Shown here one piece after another: positions 8,850 to 20,739 of a DNA stretch of 64,000 nucleotides (position 1 is its first letter; each line of letters starts with the position of its first letter). A model generated the notes under the pieces. It had not been told where the DNA came from and made no database searches. It saw nothing but the letters and a program-made list of their open reading frames with translations. Made by a program: the position numbers and the translations under genes. The stretch covers positions 12,061,001-12,125,000 of the forward strand of contig OZ020305.1 in NCBI GenBank assembly GCA_963971305.1, in the 5' to 3' direction. This DNA comes from Arcuatula senhousia. Taxonomy: Eukaryota > Mollusca > Bivalvia > Mytilida > Mytilidae.

Positions 8850-11610
8850 CATCTTCAAGTTAAATGGTCAGCCACTCATAAAAGGAATAATAATTAATGG
8901 TTGAACAGTTTCAATAAAGGGCGTAACTCCATTAAGGCAAATGAGGTAAATGCCTCATGACGATATTGGCATTTTCTTAATGATTATGTTTTTGTCATTG
9001 TAAGAATTTGGATAAGTTCTTTGAAAAGGAAAAAAGACATTGAACAAAAAGTTTCTTTACAAAGATTTAGTATTGATTAAGACAAATTGAATAAATTCGC
9101 GAGGGTCAAATGAGAATATAGTCTTGCTTAGGCAATTTGCTCGTCAGGTAACGTTTAACTACCATAAAGTTGTATGTTTAGGTCACATTGCCTTAAGCGA
9201 CTCAGACCCGTGCAGAAAAAAGTTGGCCTCGCTTAAATTGCTCTGTTACAACTTTTGTCTCATTTTATAAGATATTTTTTATTTTGGTTGTGGCCATGCA
9301 GTGTATGAGTGAATTTCCCTAAATGGTTTAAAATCATAAATATTTCTTAAAAAGTGTAGATTTTATATCCCACTTTCATGACTTTAATATCCCGTAGGGT
9401 TAAGGTAAGAGTAGTCTATAGTTTCCGCCATTTTTATGAATGAAATTTAAATTATCTCTCTTTACCAAATATTTATTGATTTGGTAACAGAAAAACTTCC
9501 TGGTTCAAGTTTGACTTTGAAGGTAAAATATGAAAGATTTGAATTGATTTGCCATAAAAGCGATATAAATATACTATAAATTGAAACAAGAGTTGGGTGA
9601 CAACATTATTTAAAAAAAAAATATTGACGATAGCCGAGTTTGAAAGCTCGTTCGTCTTAACATTGACAGACGGTCCTGTTGCTATGTTGAAAAGAAACTA
9701 ATAACTCCAATTGAATGTCCCCGCATTGGTAGGAATTTCATATGAAGTGCAAAATTTGTAATTAATCCTCCGAGAAAACAGATTCTTTCGGATACATCAC
9801 AGGGACTTGCTTCCCTCTATCAATAATTTGTTAATAAGAGTCAATGTGCGGTTTTTTTTTTCGTACCGCACATTGACTTTAACAAAATATTGATAGGATG
9901 AAGCAAGTCCCTGTGGATACATGAATATTCATTGGATATTCGGGTGCAAGAGTGCCAACAGCCCGGACCAACTGCACTTCAAAAATAAACCACTCATATA
10001 GTTAAAATGAAAATATAAAGTGAACCCATTCATATATATTGAATGTCAAATAAACATTACATGCATCAATACCACCATGTATTTCTACATTTGATCCGAC
10101 TTTTAAATGTCACACAAAACGATTTTTTTTCATATTTTGTCAACGTTTTCAAAATCGCGACCGTTTACTAAAATAGAGAAAGACTAAAGTTACATGTAGT
10201 TATTCGATTCTCGCGAAATTGGCTTATCTGAATCAGGTAATTCGAGGTCTATGGTGCAGTCAGAACTTTGCCTCGACTTCCGGTTTAAAAATGATGACAA
10301 ATTTTACTACACTCCCGCCCAGTTAAAATGTAAACTTTGCTCGATCTCCTTTGCCTGTTTTGATTTACCGTTCTTGTCGACTCTAATATACCTATCATGG
10401 TTATGCAAACACGTAACCATTTGAAAAGTTACTATATATTAAAAATAAAAAGCTAGCTTTCAAAGTGTAAGACTCAACTAACAGTCGTTCGCGTAGATCT
10501 GTGGTATTGCATGATAGTGAATGCTAACGATTTTTTGTGCGACCTAAGTATAATTATTTTCCTTTATGTTTCAAATTTGCTTTTCACCATAATATGTAAA
10601 AAACCCCAGTTTTTATATTTAAACCCAACGCTTCAAATGGGTATAAAGTGATATAGGGTCGTCCATTCGTGTGTCCTTCCGTTACACCACTGGGTATACC
10701 CGTCTCTTATCCACCCTTTCTCCTAAATCCCCCAAATGATTTTCATAAAATTTTCACACAAAATTTTTGACAAATTAAAATGTTCACCTTACATTTTAAA
10801 TGTTAATCTGTTTGATTTTTGTGGAGAGCGGTGGTATTCGTTTGTGATCAACTGCTCACAGTTTTTCTAGTTAAAACTATATTCTTGTATATTACTTAGT
10901 GGGTTTTCTGATGATCCACGAATACTGTGGCAAAGTCTATAGTTTCCAATATTTACGAATGGAAACATGATTTCCGAAAGAGGTTAAAAATAAAAATCTG
11001 ATTGAAAAAGCAAATACGGACAATTAATATATAACATGCACGAATCAAAACCAGTATAAATATGTACATGTATGCACAAGTTCATGTTAGCTTCCTGTAC
11101 TATTTTTCAGGTGACCTAACGACTCAACAGACGTTACTAAACAACAACATTTTCATCTGGAAGACTTTTAAGTGTGTGAGTTTATCCTTCATTTTCTATC
11201 ATCATTCATATGTTTTTGACTAAAGATTTTTTGAAGACCTACAAGACCTGAATCTTAGAATAGATTGGCAAAAATGATGAAGTCTCAACATCATGCACGA
11301 ATTTTGTCTACTAGTAAACCAAAGAATTACACGGTGTATATCCATATCGGATAAATATGAATTATAGGTTCTTACATAAGTTCGATCTTGTAAAAAGACC
11401 GGCTGATCTTTCACAAGTGATGGAATTTTTCAGTCTTTTTGCGAGTGAAGCGGAGCGAAACAATACAGAAAGTCAGACAGAGATTTTCACAAGGAATCTA
11501 ACGAAAGAAGATTTTGAAAACCCCAAATTCAATACCAACATTTATTTAGTGTATATGATCATCATATAAAAACTTCATAACAATTGGCTGGCCTAATTCA
11601 ACTTAATTTT
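8850..11610. other. Non-coding duplicated sequence with one long hairpin
   Basis: No gene recognised. The sequence is AT-rich and conserved in copy B at 39130-42140. The only clear structure is the hairpin at 9791-9922. Short open frames at 11220-11570 are not conserved in a coding manner: copy B interrupts them with a different 270-bp segment (41718-42010). Confidence 0.6.
9791..9922. repeat. 132-bp hairpin (inverted repeat)
   Basis: The arms run from gatacatcacagggacttgc to its near-complement aagcaagtccctgtggatac, with tcaatgtgcgg/ccgcacattga closing near a poly-T loop. Arms are about 55-60 bp with a few mismatches. Copy B keeps it at 40075-40193. It is probably a MITE rather than an RNA gene. 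Confidence 0.7.
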
Positions 11611-11617
11611 AGCTATA

Positions 11618-11962
11618 AGGGACGGACCTTGAAGGGGGGCCTTGGTTTTTTTCTAAAAAAATATTTTGAAAATGATTTTTGATGAAAAAAATATTTTGAA
11701 AATGATTTTTGATGAAAAAAATATTTTGAAAATGATTTTTGATGAAAACAATATTTTGGCAGCAGAGGGTAAGAAAAAAAAATATTATGATGAAGAATTT
11801 CTGCCATATAAAATAATGCTAATAATAAAAAAAAATATTCTGTCCCAACGCTTTCAAAAAATAAAAATTCTGTCATGACGCATTCACGAAATAAATTTTT
11901 TTTCCGCGTTTTGGCCAAAACAAAAAACCAAGCCCCCCTTTCAAGTTAAATGGTCGGTCCCT
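11618..11962. mobile_element. MITE present only in copy A
   Basis: Ends agggacggacctt and aaatggtcggtccct pair as inverted repeats, with a second inverted pair ggggggccttggttttt / aaaaaccaagcccccc inside. The centre has a 30-bp unit (ttgaaaatgatttttgatga) repeated more than three times. Copy B lacks the segment at about 42160, so it inserted in A or was lost from B after the copies separated. Confidence 0.7.
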
Positions 11963-11986
11963 AAGACAATTTGTCTCAACAAACTT

Positions 11987-14235
11987 TTTAAAATGTCTTT
12001 TTTGTCCCTTCCACCCCTAATTTTTCAAAAACGGTTAGAGATATTGCAAATCTGATTGAAAAACGTAGGCAGGGATTTTTACAAGGATTCCAAAGAAAAA
12101 AAGATTTTGATAATCGGACCAAAAATAAAAAAAAGTAGATTTCTGAGTGTGGCCCCTTTTTGACCCCCCTATAGCAATGTTACAGTGCAATATATATCGA
12201 AACCATTGACACATTTAGTTGACACAATTTAATGAAGAATTTTCAAAATTGAATGCCTGAATAATAGCGAGCATCGCAGATGCGAGCCCTACGGCATTGT
12301 GCATGTTTTGAGATGTGCCAGAAATATACTGACGATAGAACCGGAACAGGTTTACTTTTACGGAGATTTTTGAAAATCGGAAAACAAATAAAAAAGTAGA
12401 TTTTTTGGGTGTGGTCCCTTTTTGACTCCCCTATAGCAATATAACAGTGCAATATATATCGAAACCATTGACACATTATTTTACAGAATTTAATGATGAA
12501 TTCAATAAAAAAAAAATCAAAACTGAATGAACAATGAACATTCTACAACAGTGTTGTCAATACACCCGATTTAGCCCCTTTTGGCCTTTTTTTTTATATA
12601 AAACAGTAGAGGCCACAAACCCCAAATACAATACCAAGTTTCTTTAAGTCGTTACAAACATCATTTCAAAATTTCATATCAATCGGTCTATATTTACTCA
12701 CGTTATCGCACGGAAACCAATTGTCCACAGACGACAACGACGACGACATCGCAATAACATTATATAATCGCAAAAATTATGCGGTCGTATAAAAACAGAA
12801 AGTTTTAAATGTCATAACATTTCATTGGTCGACATCATCAATCAATATCAGTACCGATGTTTAATTTTTATTGGTTAGTTAACCCATGCGAGATCGCTGC
12901 ACGTGCTCGCATCTCAACCTGGTCATCTCACAATGAAATAAAAAGCTTTGCCGAGCGCAGCATGATACGACCACAACACGATGAACCCTGTACATTTTAG
13001 GCCCAATATGGATAGTCAATTGCTCTGGACACATGCAGCCCATGGTGGACTGACAAAGGTTTTTGACACATGCCTTTTTTAGTGGACTTTTCAGCCACAT
13101 TTAACAGGGAATTCATTAGATTTAACTATTTTAAAAGTTCAATATCAACACTCAATTTAATATTAAGAAATCGACCAATTTTCTTGGTTAATCTATAATT
13201 ATTATTGATGTTTTTGACCCCTTTGCCCCCTAACTTCTTGAAAACAGTAAGAGATATTCAATTAAAAAAGTTTCAATTTTGGCCCCTAAATACGTTATAG
13301 GGGGAAAAAAGGGAGGTTGCAGAAATTAATTCTCAAATTTTTGTATCCACTAATTGACAAGAACAAACATGCACCAAAAATTTTCAAAATCGGATCACAA
13401 GTAACACATTTTTGATTTTGGTCTCTTTTGGCCTCTAATTACGTAATAGGGTAAAAAAGGGGGTCTCAAAAATTAATTCTCAATTTGTTTTCGCTATTTG
13501 ACAAGAACAAACATGCAAAAAAAATTCAAAATCGGATCACAAGTAAACAAGTTTCGATTTTGATCCATTTTGGCCCCTAATTACCTAATAGGGGGAGGAG
13601 GTTTTCAAAAATTTATTCTAAATTATATATCCGCTATTTGACACGAACAATCATGCAAAAAAGATCAATATCGGACCACAAATAAAAAAAAATCGATTTT
13701 GGCCCCTTTCGGCCCCTAATTACATAACGGGGAAAAGGGGGCGCAAAAATTCATCATGTTCATTTTGTTATTATAAGAAACATTCTTGACAAATTTCTCA
13801 GCAATAGGCCAACTAGGACCAAAGTTATGGTGGAAACAAATAAAATATTTGAATTTTTTGCCCCTTTTGGACCCCTAATTTCGAAACAAAAAAGGGGGGA
13901 CCCCCAAAATCAATACCAGTCATTCTATTATGGTAAGGAACATTATTGCCAAATTACAAACCAATGGAATAACTAGAACTAAAGTTATTGTGGCAACAAA
14001 CATAAAAGTAGCATTTTAGCCCCTTTTTGGCCCGTAATTTCGAAACGAAAAATTGGGGGACCAAAATCAATCCCATTCATCCTTGTATTGAAAGAAACAA
14101 TATTGTAAAATTCCAATCGGATAACTGGAACTAAAGTTATTGTGGAAACACTAAAAAGTTAACAGACAACAACGACGACGACACGACATCACCATACCAT
14201 AATACGCCCACACATTTTTTGCGGTCGTATAAAAA
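11987..14235. repeat. Degenerate tandem repeat region (~140-bp period)
   Basis: Words such as 'ttggcccctaattacgtaat', 'aaaatcggatcacaagtaa' and 'gacaagaacaaacatgc' recur about every 140 bp and then drift into 'aactaaagttattgtggaaa' units. The block is studded with gcggtcgtataaaaa (12780, 14221) and acaacgacgacgac tracts. Copy B has the same region at 42160-45935 with a Helitron-like insertion and an extra unit. No gene is supported. Confidence 0.7.
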
Positions 14236-15050
14236 GGTATTTACGGGGAAAAATGACTGAAATCTTTAAGTTTTCGAAAAATCTTGTCACGTCCATTAGT
14301 TCTTCAATAACTTTACCTATAATCTATGTATTGTTTTTTGTTTGACTCTTTAAGTGAGTATAGGACTTTAATTGCTGGAAATTCTAACAGTTCTAACCGT
14401 CTATGACTGTAAATATTCCCGTCCTCAACCTCGTATGTTGAAAGAAGCAGAAACTGTTTTCTGTTGCGTTGTTGCGTAGCTTTCTAAATTACTGAGTTCT
14501 AAGTTTTACAGACAAAATCCGAAATAGAAGGTCGTGGGTTGATTCTCGCATATCGCATTAATCAGTTCACCTATGGAGACACAAATGATCATTTTTAAAC
14601 TTTTCATTTTTTTGTTACGCCTGCGCTGAAACTTGGCATGCGTTTGTTAAAGCTTGGCAGTTGCTTTTTCGTCGATTTTTTGTTTATATTTCTCATAGTA
14701 TTGAAGAAACCCAATTATGAATAGAAGATATTGTTTGATGATATATTTGCATTATAAATGATTATGAAAAATGTAACAAAAAAGTAATCGAATAAAATCT
14801 CAGTCGTGAAATCGAAATGCTATAAGGAGCCTGAATCGCCCACTTGATCTTTAACGTTGAAACCTTTTTACCTAGTGTGCAAAGGGAAACTAACTCTCTT
14901 TAAGGAGTTGTCCCACAATTTTGGCTTAATGGAGAGTTATGTGAAGCTTTTGTCAAGTTTTATGCTGAGGAATGAAGGTGGCCTCGGATTTTCTCTATGG
15001 TCTGATCCCCTATTCTATTTTTCGCAACGGTGACCATGTTGGTTGCGTAG
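14236..15050. other. Non-coding sequence upstream of the SINE-like pair
   Basis: No gene recognised; conserved in copy B (45936-46870) apart from an additional ~110 bp there near 46400-46490. Confidence 0.5.
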
Positions 15051-15225
15051 CCGGAGAGCATGAATTACGTCACAAAATCGACATGTCCTTACCGGGAATC
15101 GAACCCGAGACCTCTAGGTTTACAGTCAGGCACTCTACCTCTGAACCAAAGAAGTACTTCCCTTGTTCAGGGATAAAGGCTGGCTATTTAAATCTACTAG
15201 GAAGGGGAGCAACCCCGTTACACTT
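15051..15225 (-). repeat. tRNA-derived SINE-like unit 1 (copy A)
   Basis: Minus-strand text ggttcagaggtagagtgcc (A box) and ggttcgattcccggt (B box) frame a tRNA-like body at 15092-15152 with a loop reading ctgactgtaaa (GTA in anticodon position). The acceptor stem does not pair, so this is a tRNA-derived repeat, not a gene. Conserved tails on both sides ('ggctatttaaatctactagg' and 'acgtcacaaaatcgacatg') belong to the unit. A second copy stands 290 bp further on. Confidence 0.65.
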
Positions 15226-15340
15226 CCCCCCTCCTCAAGAGTCATCATACCTTCATGTATGACTCTTAACACAACTAACCCTGGCTAGTTTTCCTGTTCT
15301 AACCATCGTGGTTTTTTTTTTAGTTGGTCGCCAATGTAAC

Positions 15341-15514
15341 CGTAGAGCATGAATTACGTCACAAAATCGACATGTCCTGACCGGGAATCGAACCCGAGAC
15401 CTATATGTTAACAGTCAGGCACTCTACCTCTGAGCCAAAGAAGTACTTCCCTTATTCATGGATAAAGGCTGGCTATTTAAATCTACTAGGAAGGGGAGCA
15501 ACCCCGTTACACTT
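15341..15514 (-). repeat. tRNA-derived SINE-like unit 2 (copy A)
   Basis: Direct repeat of the unit at 15051-15225, with tRNA-like part at 15381-15441. The B box is intact; the anticodon-loop region differs (tgttaacatata). Both units recur in copy B. Confidence 0.65.
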
Positions 15515-16071
15515 GGTAGACGTGCATTATTTCACAAACTTGGTATAGTACACCCTAAAGACCGAGTGTACAATTCCTTCAGTGGTATCGGAAAAGGTAT
15601 CTTTAAAGAAAAAATAAATAACGGACGAACGCCGGACGCCCGGATATGACAATAGTTCACATGACCCTTCGGGTCCGTTGTGCTAAAAAAAGGGGGGTCA
15701 TACGGGCGACCCAAGGGGTTATCTTGTATGCAAGTACCCGCGCTTTAACTGACGATTTTCAATACATATAAAGCAATCTAACTTAAAGTTTAGTGTCGAA
15801 CTCTCTATATCTTAAGAAATGTAAATCCTAGGCTAAGAAACTTTAAAGGCATATGCCCCAGTAGTAGCTCAGCACAGTTGTATTTCCATTTTTTATCTTG
15901 ACCTTGATCTGCCAGTTTAGTGATTTTGAAAATTTGTAATCACATACAATATTTCTGAATCATTACTAGACAGTTACAATTACATTCTAATCTTTTGACC
16001 TTGACCTTAGCTAACAGCATTTGTATATAAGTTGGATTAATTCATTAAGAGTATTACTCAGTGATCGAATG
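15515..16071. other. 5' flank of the B-box gene, copy A
   Basis: No coding signal. Well conserved in copy B (47340-47893), with small indels. It leads into a TATA-like box. Confidence 0.5.
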
Positions 16072-16079
16072 TATAAAAG
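16072..16079 (+). promoter_or_regulatory. TATA-like box of the B-box gene, copy A
   Basis: TATAAAAG lies 249 bp upstream of the ATG and is preserved in copy B (47894-47901) although the sequence directly after it differs. A 5'-UTR intron is possible, because a pyrimidine-rich acceptor (ctgtctttcgcag) ends at 16305 just before the start codon. Confidence 0.45.
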
Positions 16080-16327
16080 AAATCAAATTGGTATGGTGCT
16101 GGCAAGCGAGACTTACTGTAGTAGTTTTTGTCAATGCTCTTTGCTTATGAGGCTCGTCCAATAAATGGTGTAGTAAAATGCATAGAAAACGATGATTCAC
16201 GTGATTTGATTTTAATTCGACTAGTACAGTATAAAATTTTCATAATTAGACATAGCTTCAGTCTTGAAGGATTTATATTTTTGAATAACTTTCTGTCTTT
16301 CGCAGGTCTGTATTGCAGAGTTTAGAG

Positions 16328-18016
16328 ATGGCAACGATCATTGCATGTGGCCCATGTGAGTTCCTTACTAAATCAACCCCTGCAGAATATTGGTGCCCGG
16401 AGTGCGAGGACTTGCTGTGTGAAGAGTGTAACAGCCACCACAGTTCAGCTAAATCATCCAGAGATCATACTGCCATAAGCGTGGAAAATTATAGAAAACT
16501 ACCACAGTCGGTACGCAAGGTCACTCAAATTTGTCCCAACCATGGCATGAAATATGTCCATTTCTGTACTTCGCATAATACTACATGCTGTCCAGCATGC
16601 GTTTCAGGATTACACAAGTCATGCCCCGATTTACAATTACTTGATGATGTTATCAAAACAGCCAAAACATCCAGTTTTATCGACGAAGTTGAGAGGAGCA
16701 TGAAAGAAATTACATCAAACTTACAGAAAATTATTTTGGAACGTGATCAAAATTTTTCAGAGATACAAAAACAGAAACGAGAAATTAAGGAGAAGATCGG
16801 CACTGTACGTAAAAACGTCAACAAGCACATTGACAAGTTAGAAGAAAAGATACTCGGAGAATTAAACCGTATTGAAGACAGTGAGACAAAGAAGTTGCAA
16901 CAATCTAAGACCAGATTAACAGCCAAACTAGACCTGGTTGAAAACAAGTTAGAGGAAACGACCATACTAAAGAAGTACGCCTCAGATCTACAAACCTTTC
17001 TTGGAACTCGGGAAATAGAAAAAGTCATAGAGAAAGAGAAAACATGCTTAGATCATTTATCAAAGAACGGTTCCCTTAACATATACGAACTACAATGCAG
17101 CATCAACGATAAAATACAAAGCATTATGTCCGATCGCGATATTCAAACGTTTGGTTCAGTATCAGTCATCTCTAAACCTTCAACCGTACGTCTGACATCC
17201 GACAAAGACAAACAGGCACAGATATTTATATCCACACCCCAACCAAACAGAATCAAATTTGAAAATGCTATCACTAATTTAAAATCAAAGTTCAATATCC
17301 AAGGGTCATCACTTAGAGGATGTTCTGTATTTCCCAATGGCAAAGTCGTCGTTGCTGATAATAAAAACAGTCGTGTTATCATTTTAAGCGAATCTGGTAC
17401 AGTAGAGAAAGAAATCCCCATCAGAGGAGGATTGGGTCCATGGGACGTGACAGTCATAGACGACAGATCTATCGCTGTATCTACATACAATGGAGTACAG
17501 ATAGTAGACGTGAATACCGGCACTGTGGAGAGGACGTTTGATGTGGGAGATTGCTGTGGATCGTCCTATCATGATGGAATGTTGTACTGCTGTGTAGTTA
17601 ACATAGGCGTCATTTCTATTGAAATGTCTACAGGGAGAAATAAAACAGTTATAGATGATCGCCATAACTATTATTCAATCTGTGCCGTGGCTGGTGATCA
17701 TTTATATTATACAAGGGCAGACAAGAAAGGTGTGCAGTGTTATTCCGTCACAGGAGAGAAGAAATGGGAGTATGAAGACAGAACACTGATCAATAGTCCT
17801 AGAGGTGTTACTACTGATGACAGTGGTAACGTCTACCTGGCATCTTATTGGAACGACCAGATTGTGATGATATCTCCTGATGGACAAAGATGTAAACTGA
17901 TACTGTCTGGTAATGACGGGATTGTAAAGCCGTTTGGACTTTGCTTCGACAAGAACAAGAAGGAACTTTGCCTTGCCTGTGAAAAAGGTCAGTGCTTCGT
18001 TTTCGAAATAAAATAG
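16328..18016 (+). CDS. RING-less TRIM-like protein: two B-boxes, coiled coil, NHL-like propeller (copy A)
   Basis: Intronless coding region of 562 aa. The start chosen is the ATG in gagATGg, with a purine at -3 and G at +4; an earlier TTG is ignored. Residues 7-47 form a B-box type 1 (CGPC, WCPEC, LLCEEC, then HH and DH zinc ligands). Residues about 70-102 form a B-box 2 (ICPNHGMKYVHFC through HKSC). About 115-250 is a charged, heptad-rich coiled coil. About 315-562 is a six-bladed-propeller region of NHL/SMP-30 type, with blades ending in phrases such as GNVYLASY and ISPDGQRC. No RING precedes the B-boxes, so direct E3 ligase activity is not expected. Such proteins are greatly expanded in bivalves and are often proposed to act in signalling or immunity; that role is inference here. 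A polyadenylation signal aataaa lies at 18074-18079. Confidence 0.88.
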   Translation: MATIIACGPCEFLTKSTPAEYWCPECEDLLCEECNSHHSSAKSSRDHTAISVENYRKLPQSVRKVTQICPNHGMKYVHFCTSHNTTCCPACVSGLHKSCPDLQLLDDVIKTAKTSSFIDEVERSMKEITSNLQKIILERDQNFSEIQKQKREIKEKIGTVRKNVNKHIDKLEEKILGELNRIEDSETKKLQQSKTRLTAKLDLVENKLEETTILKKYASDLQTFLGTREIEKVIEKEKTCLDHLSKNGSLNIYELQCSINDKIQSIMSDRDIQTFGSVSVISKPSTVRLTSDKDKQAQIFISTPQPNRIKFENAITNLKSKFNIQGSSLRGCSVFPNGKVVVADNKNSRVIILSESGTVEKEIPIRGGLGPWDVTVIDDRSIAVSTYNGVQIVDVNTGTVERTFDVGDCCGSSYHDGMLYCCVVNIGVISIEMSTGRNKTVIDDRHNYYSICAVAGDHLYYTRADKKGVQCYSVTGEKKWEYEDRTLINSPRGVTTDDSGNVYLASYWNDQIVMISPDGQRCKLILSGNDGIVKPFGLCFDKNKKELCLACEKGQCFVFEIK

Positions 18017-18240
18017 AATCACGGAGATTAAGTAACTTGATAACCACAAGAACCACCGATACCGTTTTGATAAAATAAAGGAATACACTTTTATAAATGT
18101 GTTGGTTAAAATGTAAAACTCTCAATTAAAACTTTTAAAAAATCTCTCGATTTAAAGGTGTAGATTAGAACAATAAAAAGACAGAACAACTCAGAGGAAT
18201 TGTGTGTTGTAGCCGAGTTCGTAGCTGTGAAAAATAATAA
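18017..18240. other. 3' flank of the B-box gene, copy A
   Basis: Contains aataaa at 18074-18079, 58 bp past the stop codon. This flank is visibly more diverged from copy B than the 5' flank, as is the propeller-coding part. Confidence 0.5.
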
Positions 18241-18428
18241 GGGAGCGACCATTTGATTTTTACGAGGGGCTATGGTGAAATTTGATATGAACATAAAGTG
18301 CTTTGAACTAAAAAAAAAAAGACAGGATGGTGTTTTGGCTGAAAAAATATAGTAAGTCAAATACATGATCCGATTTTAAAATAAAAAGGCGGGACGAAGA
18401 AAAATTTCCATAACAGATGGTTGCTCCC
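18241..18428. mobile_element. Small MITE of the GACCATTT-end family
   Basis: Starts gggagcgaccatttgattttt and ends tggttgctccc; copy B (50056-50253) keeps a better right end (aaaatcaaatggttgctccc). Internal text agctatggtgaaatttgat is shared. Present in both copies, so it is older than the duplication. Confidence 0.6.
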
Positions 18429-18897
18429 GAAGTCGTAACGCCTATGATTTTATATGTTAAGATAAATGTCGTCAATCAGACTAAAAAACAAACAGTTTAT
18501 AAAAAGATGTATTGTTAACCATTCATTATTAGATACTCAATTCATAGGTTGTTGTATATTTATTTATAAAAATCATCACAATTATCGAATACAACTTTTT
18601 AGATAGACAAACAGGCATGATTAGATATTCAAGAAAGACAAATAAAGTGAAAATGAGCAATGAGCGGTCACTTAAAATTGCTGTAGATGGTTTACCTTTT
18701 TTCATCCAAATTTTGATAACTTTTCTAAAATGTAGATTTTGTTATAAACATCATAACTTTTTTTTTTTATTTTCAATATAATTCTTATCAGACATGCGTT
18801 CATGCGTATACTCATTTCTGATTGGTCTAAACGTCATTGCCAGATCCGTTCATACTTTCATGAACGACTCTGCCTCGTTTTCAATGTAAACAAATAC

Positions 18898-19026
18898 ACC
18901 CGGGTTAACCCGAGATCGTGAAGTCGGTGGTTATCGTGAACTCGGTTAAGCAAAATGTAAACAAACGAGAATTGACCAATGGGAAAAGAGAAATTTTGAC
19001 TAAAATGTAGTCGTTAACGCGGTTAA
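18898..19026 (+). repeat. Left ~129-bp inverted arm
   Basis: Reverse complement of 22221-22349 with few differences; shared text includes aaacaaacgagaatt and ccaatgggaaaagagaaatt. Confidence 0.8.
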
Positions 19027-19301
19027 AAATCAAAGCTGTTATCGTTTAACTCGGTTTAAGTTATCGTCAACATAACACGGTCACATATGCCTTTAACGGT
19101 AACTTCTAGTTTTAAAACGTACTCCATATGTTTTAATGACACTATTCTGTTGAGATAACTAAAACGAAAGGTTTACAATGAACGTTTTGGAACGGAATTC
19201 CCGGATTTGCGCTAAAAAAGATTTATGAAGCATTTTCTCTATGATCATTAAAAAATACATAAAATGTATTTCCTTATTAGTTGTTAACACCCCATAAAAT
19301 A

Positions 19302-20012
19302 AACAAGTGGCTCCCAGGAGCCTGAACCGCTCACCTGGTCTTGATGTCGACCCTATGAAGCCTAACTGAGATGAATGGTAAGCAAACAACAGCTTTTCTC
19401 TATATGCAATAGTTTTCATTCTATAGGCCAAAAACACTATTTTTTAACTTTAAGGGGCTATAACCCCTATAAGGGGGTCATCTGACAACTTCGACCCTAT
19501 GGAGACTTTTGTAGAACTCAATGAGCTGAAAATTTAAGCAAGCAACAGCTAATCTCTATCTGCAAGATTTCATTCTGTAGGCCAAAAACACGAAAAAAGT
19601 CTATTTTTCACCTTTAAGGGGCCAAAACCCCTAAAGGTGGTCATCTGACATTTTCGACCAAAAGGATACTTTTGTAGAGCTTTAGATGCTGAAGCAGTAG
19701 CATTTCATCAGATTTCATCTATCTCTTATACTTTTTAATTTATAAGCCAAAAACAGTAGTCTGACCCCCAGGTCTATTTTTAGCAACGGCGGCCATGTTT
19801 TTTATCAGATCAATTTAAAATGAGGATCGTTTGTAGCGAATATACCATATATCATTCCTGCCAAGTTTCAAGCAAATTGATTCAGTAGTTGCAGAGGAGA
19901 AGATTTTTTAAATTGTTAACGGACGACGACAGACGACGACAGACGACGACGGACGACTACGGACGCATTGTGATGACATAAGCTCACATGGCCTTTGGCC
20001 AGGTGAGCTAAA
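19302..20012 (-). repeat. Dispersed repeat related to 53692-55396, opposite orientation
   Basis: Begins ggctcccaggagcctgaacc and ends ggccaggtgagcta, the reverse of the ends seen in copy B at 53692 and 55390. It contains the 'aagtataagagatag' type words and a gacgacgacagacgacgac tract (19921-19960). Here the unit is present about once, not three times. Confidence 0.65.
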
Positions 20013-20739
20013 AACGGAGTGTGCAGATTCATACAATATACAAATTGTTGTGACAAAATAAAAAAAATCTAAAAAAAAAAAAAATAAAAAACCGTGTTCA
20101 ACCTACACCTCTTGCTTTTCTGGAATGAATCAAACGAGCATTATTTTGATGACAAACTAAAACCAGTTTTACCGAAATACTTATAGTTTAACATTATTGC
20201 GTTGCCAGTAAATCATAATCATAGACCTACACACTTAAAGTATTTGTATACGATTTTAACAGCATACTTTTGCACAGTATTTAAGTGACCGATCATTTCC
20301 GATAAAAAAAAACCCAAAAACATGATAAATCTTTTTTTTTTTTTAAAATATGTTTTGACAGCACAGCTTCAGATAAACACTGAAAAGGATTTCTGCTATA
20401 TAAAGCATAATGTTTTCAATAAAAATATTTGGTCATGTATGCCATGCGAAATAGCTAATGTACGACCATAAACGAGAAGGAAATGTACTAACTCATAAGA
20501 TCAATGTACCCCCAATGCACAATAGGCCAATGTACCTAGAAAATAACCAAACCCTCCCCCCCCAAAATAAAAATAAATCGCATGATCTGAAACTTTAACC
20601 TAGGGTGACTGACAATGAAGAAACTTTACCTGAAATGAGGTCATATACTAGTTTGACATTTAACAGAGTGGGATATAGCCAACCCTTAACCAAGTTCACA
20701 TAGGCAACCCTTATCTGCCGAAAATACAATACTGAATCC

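Noticed and set aside
12879..13100. 73-codon minus-strand frame conserved at 44573-44794
   Set aside because: Conservation follows from the duplication; it lies in a repeat found a third time at about 41840 without the frame, and shows no domain.
15092..15152. Functional tRNA gene (GTA anticodon)
   Set aside because: Internal promoter boxes are good, but the acceptor stem does not pair and the unit is repeated with SINE-like tails.
16128..16325. 65-codon frame upstream of the B-box gene, also in copy B
   Set aside because: Lies in the probable 5' UTR; no RING or other domain, and identity is no higher than in flanking non-coding DNA.
16313..16327. Earlier TTG start for the B-box protein
   Set aside because: The ATG at 16328 has a good eukaryotic start context; TTG starts are not expected here.
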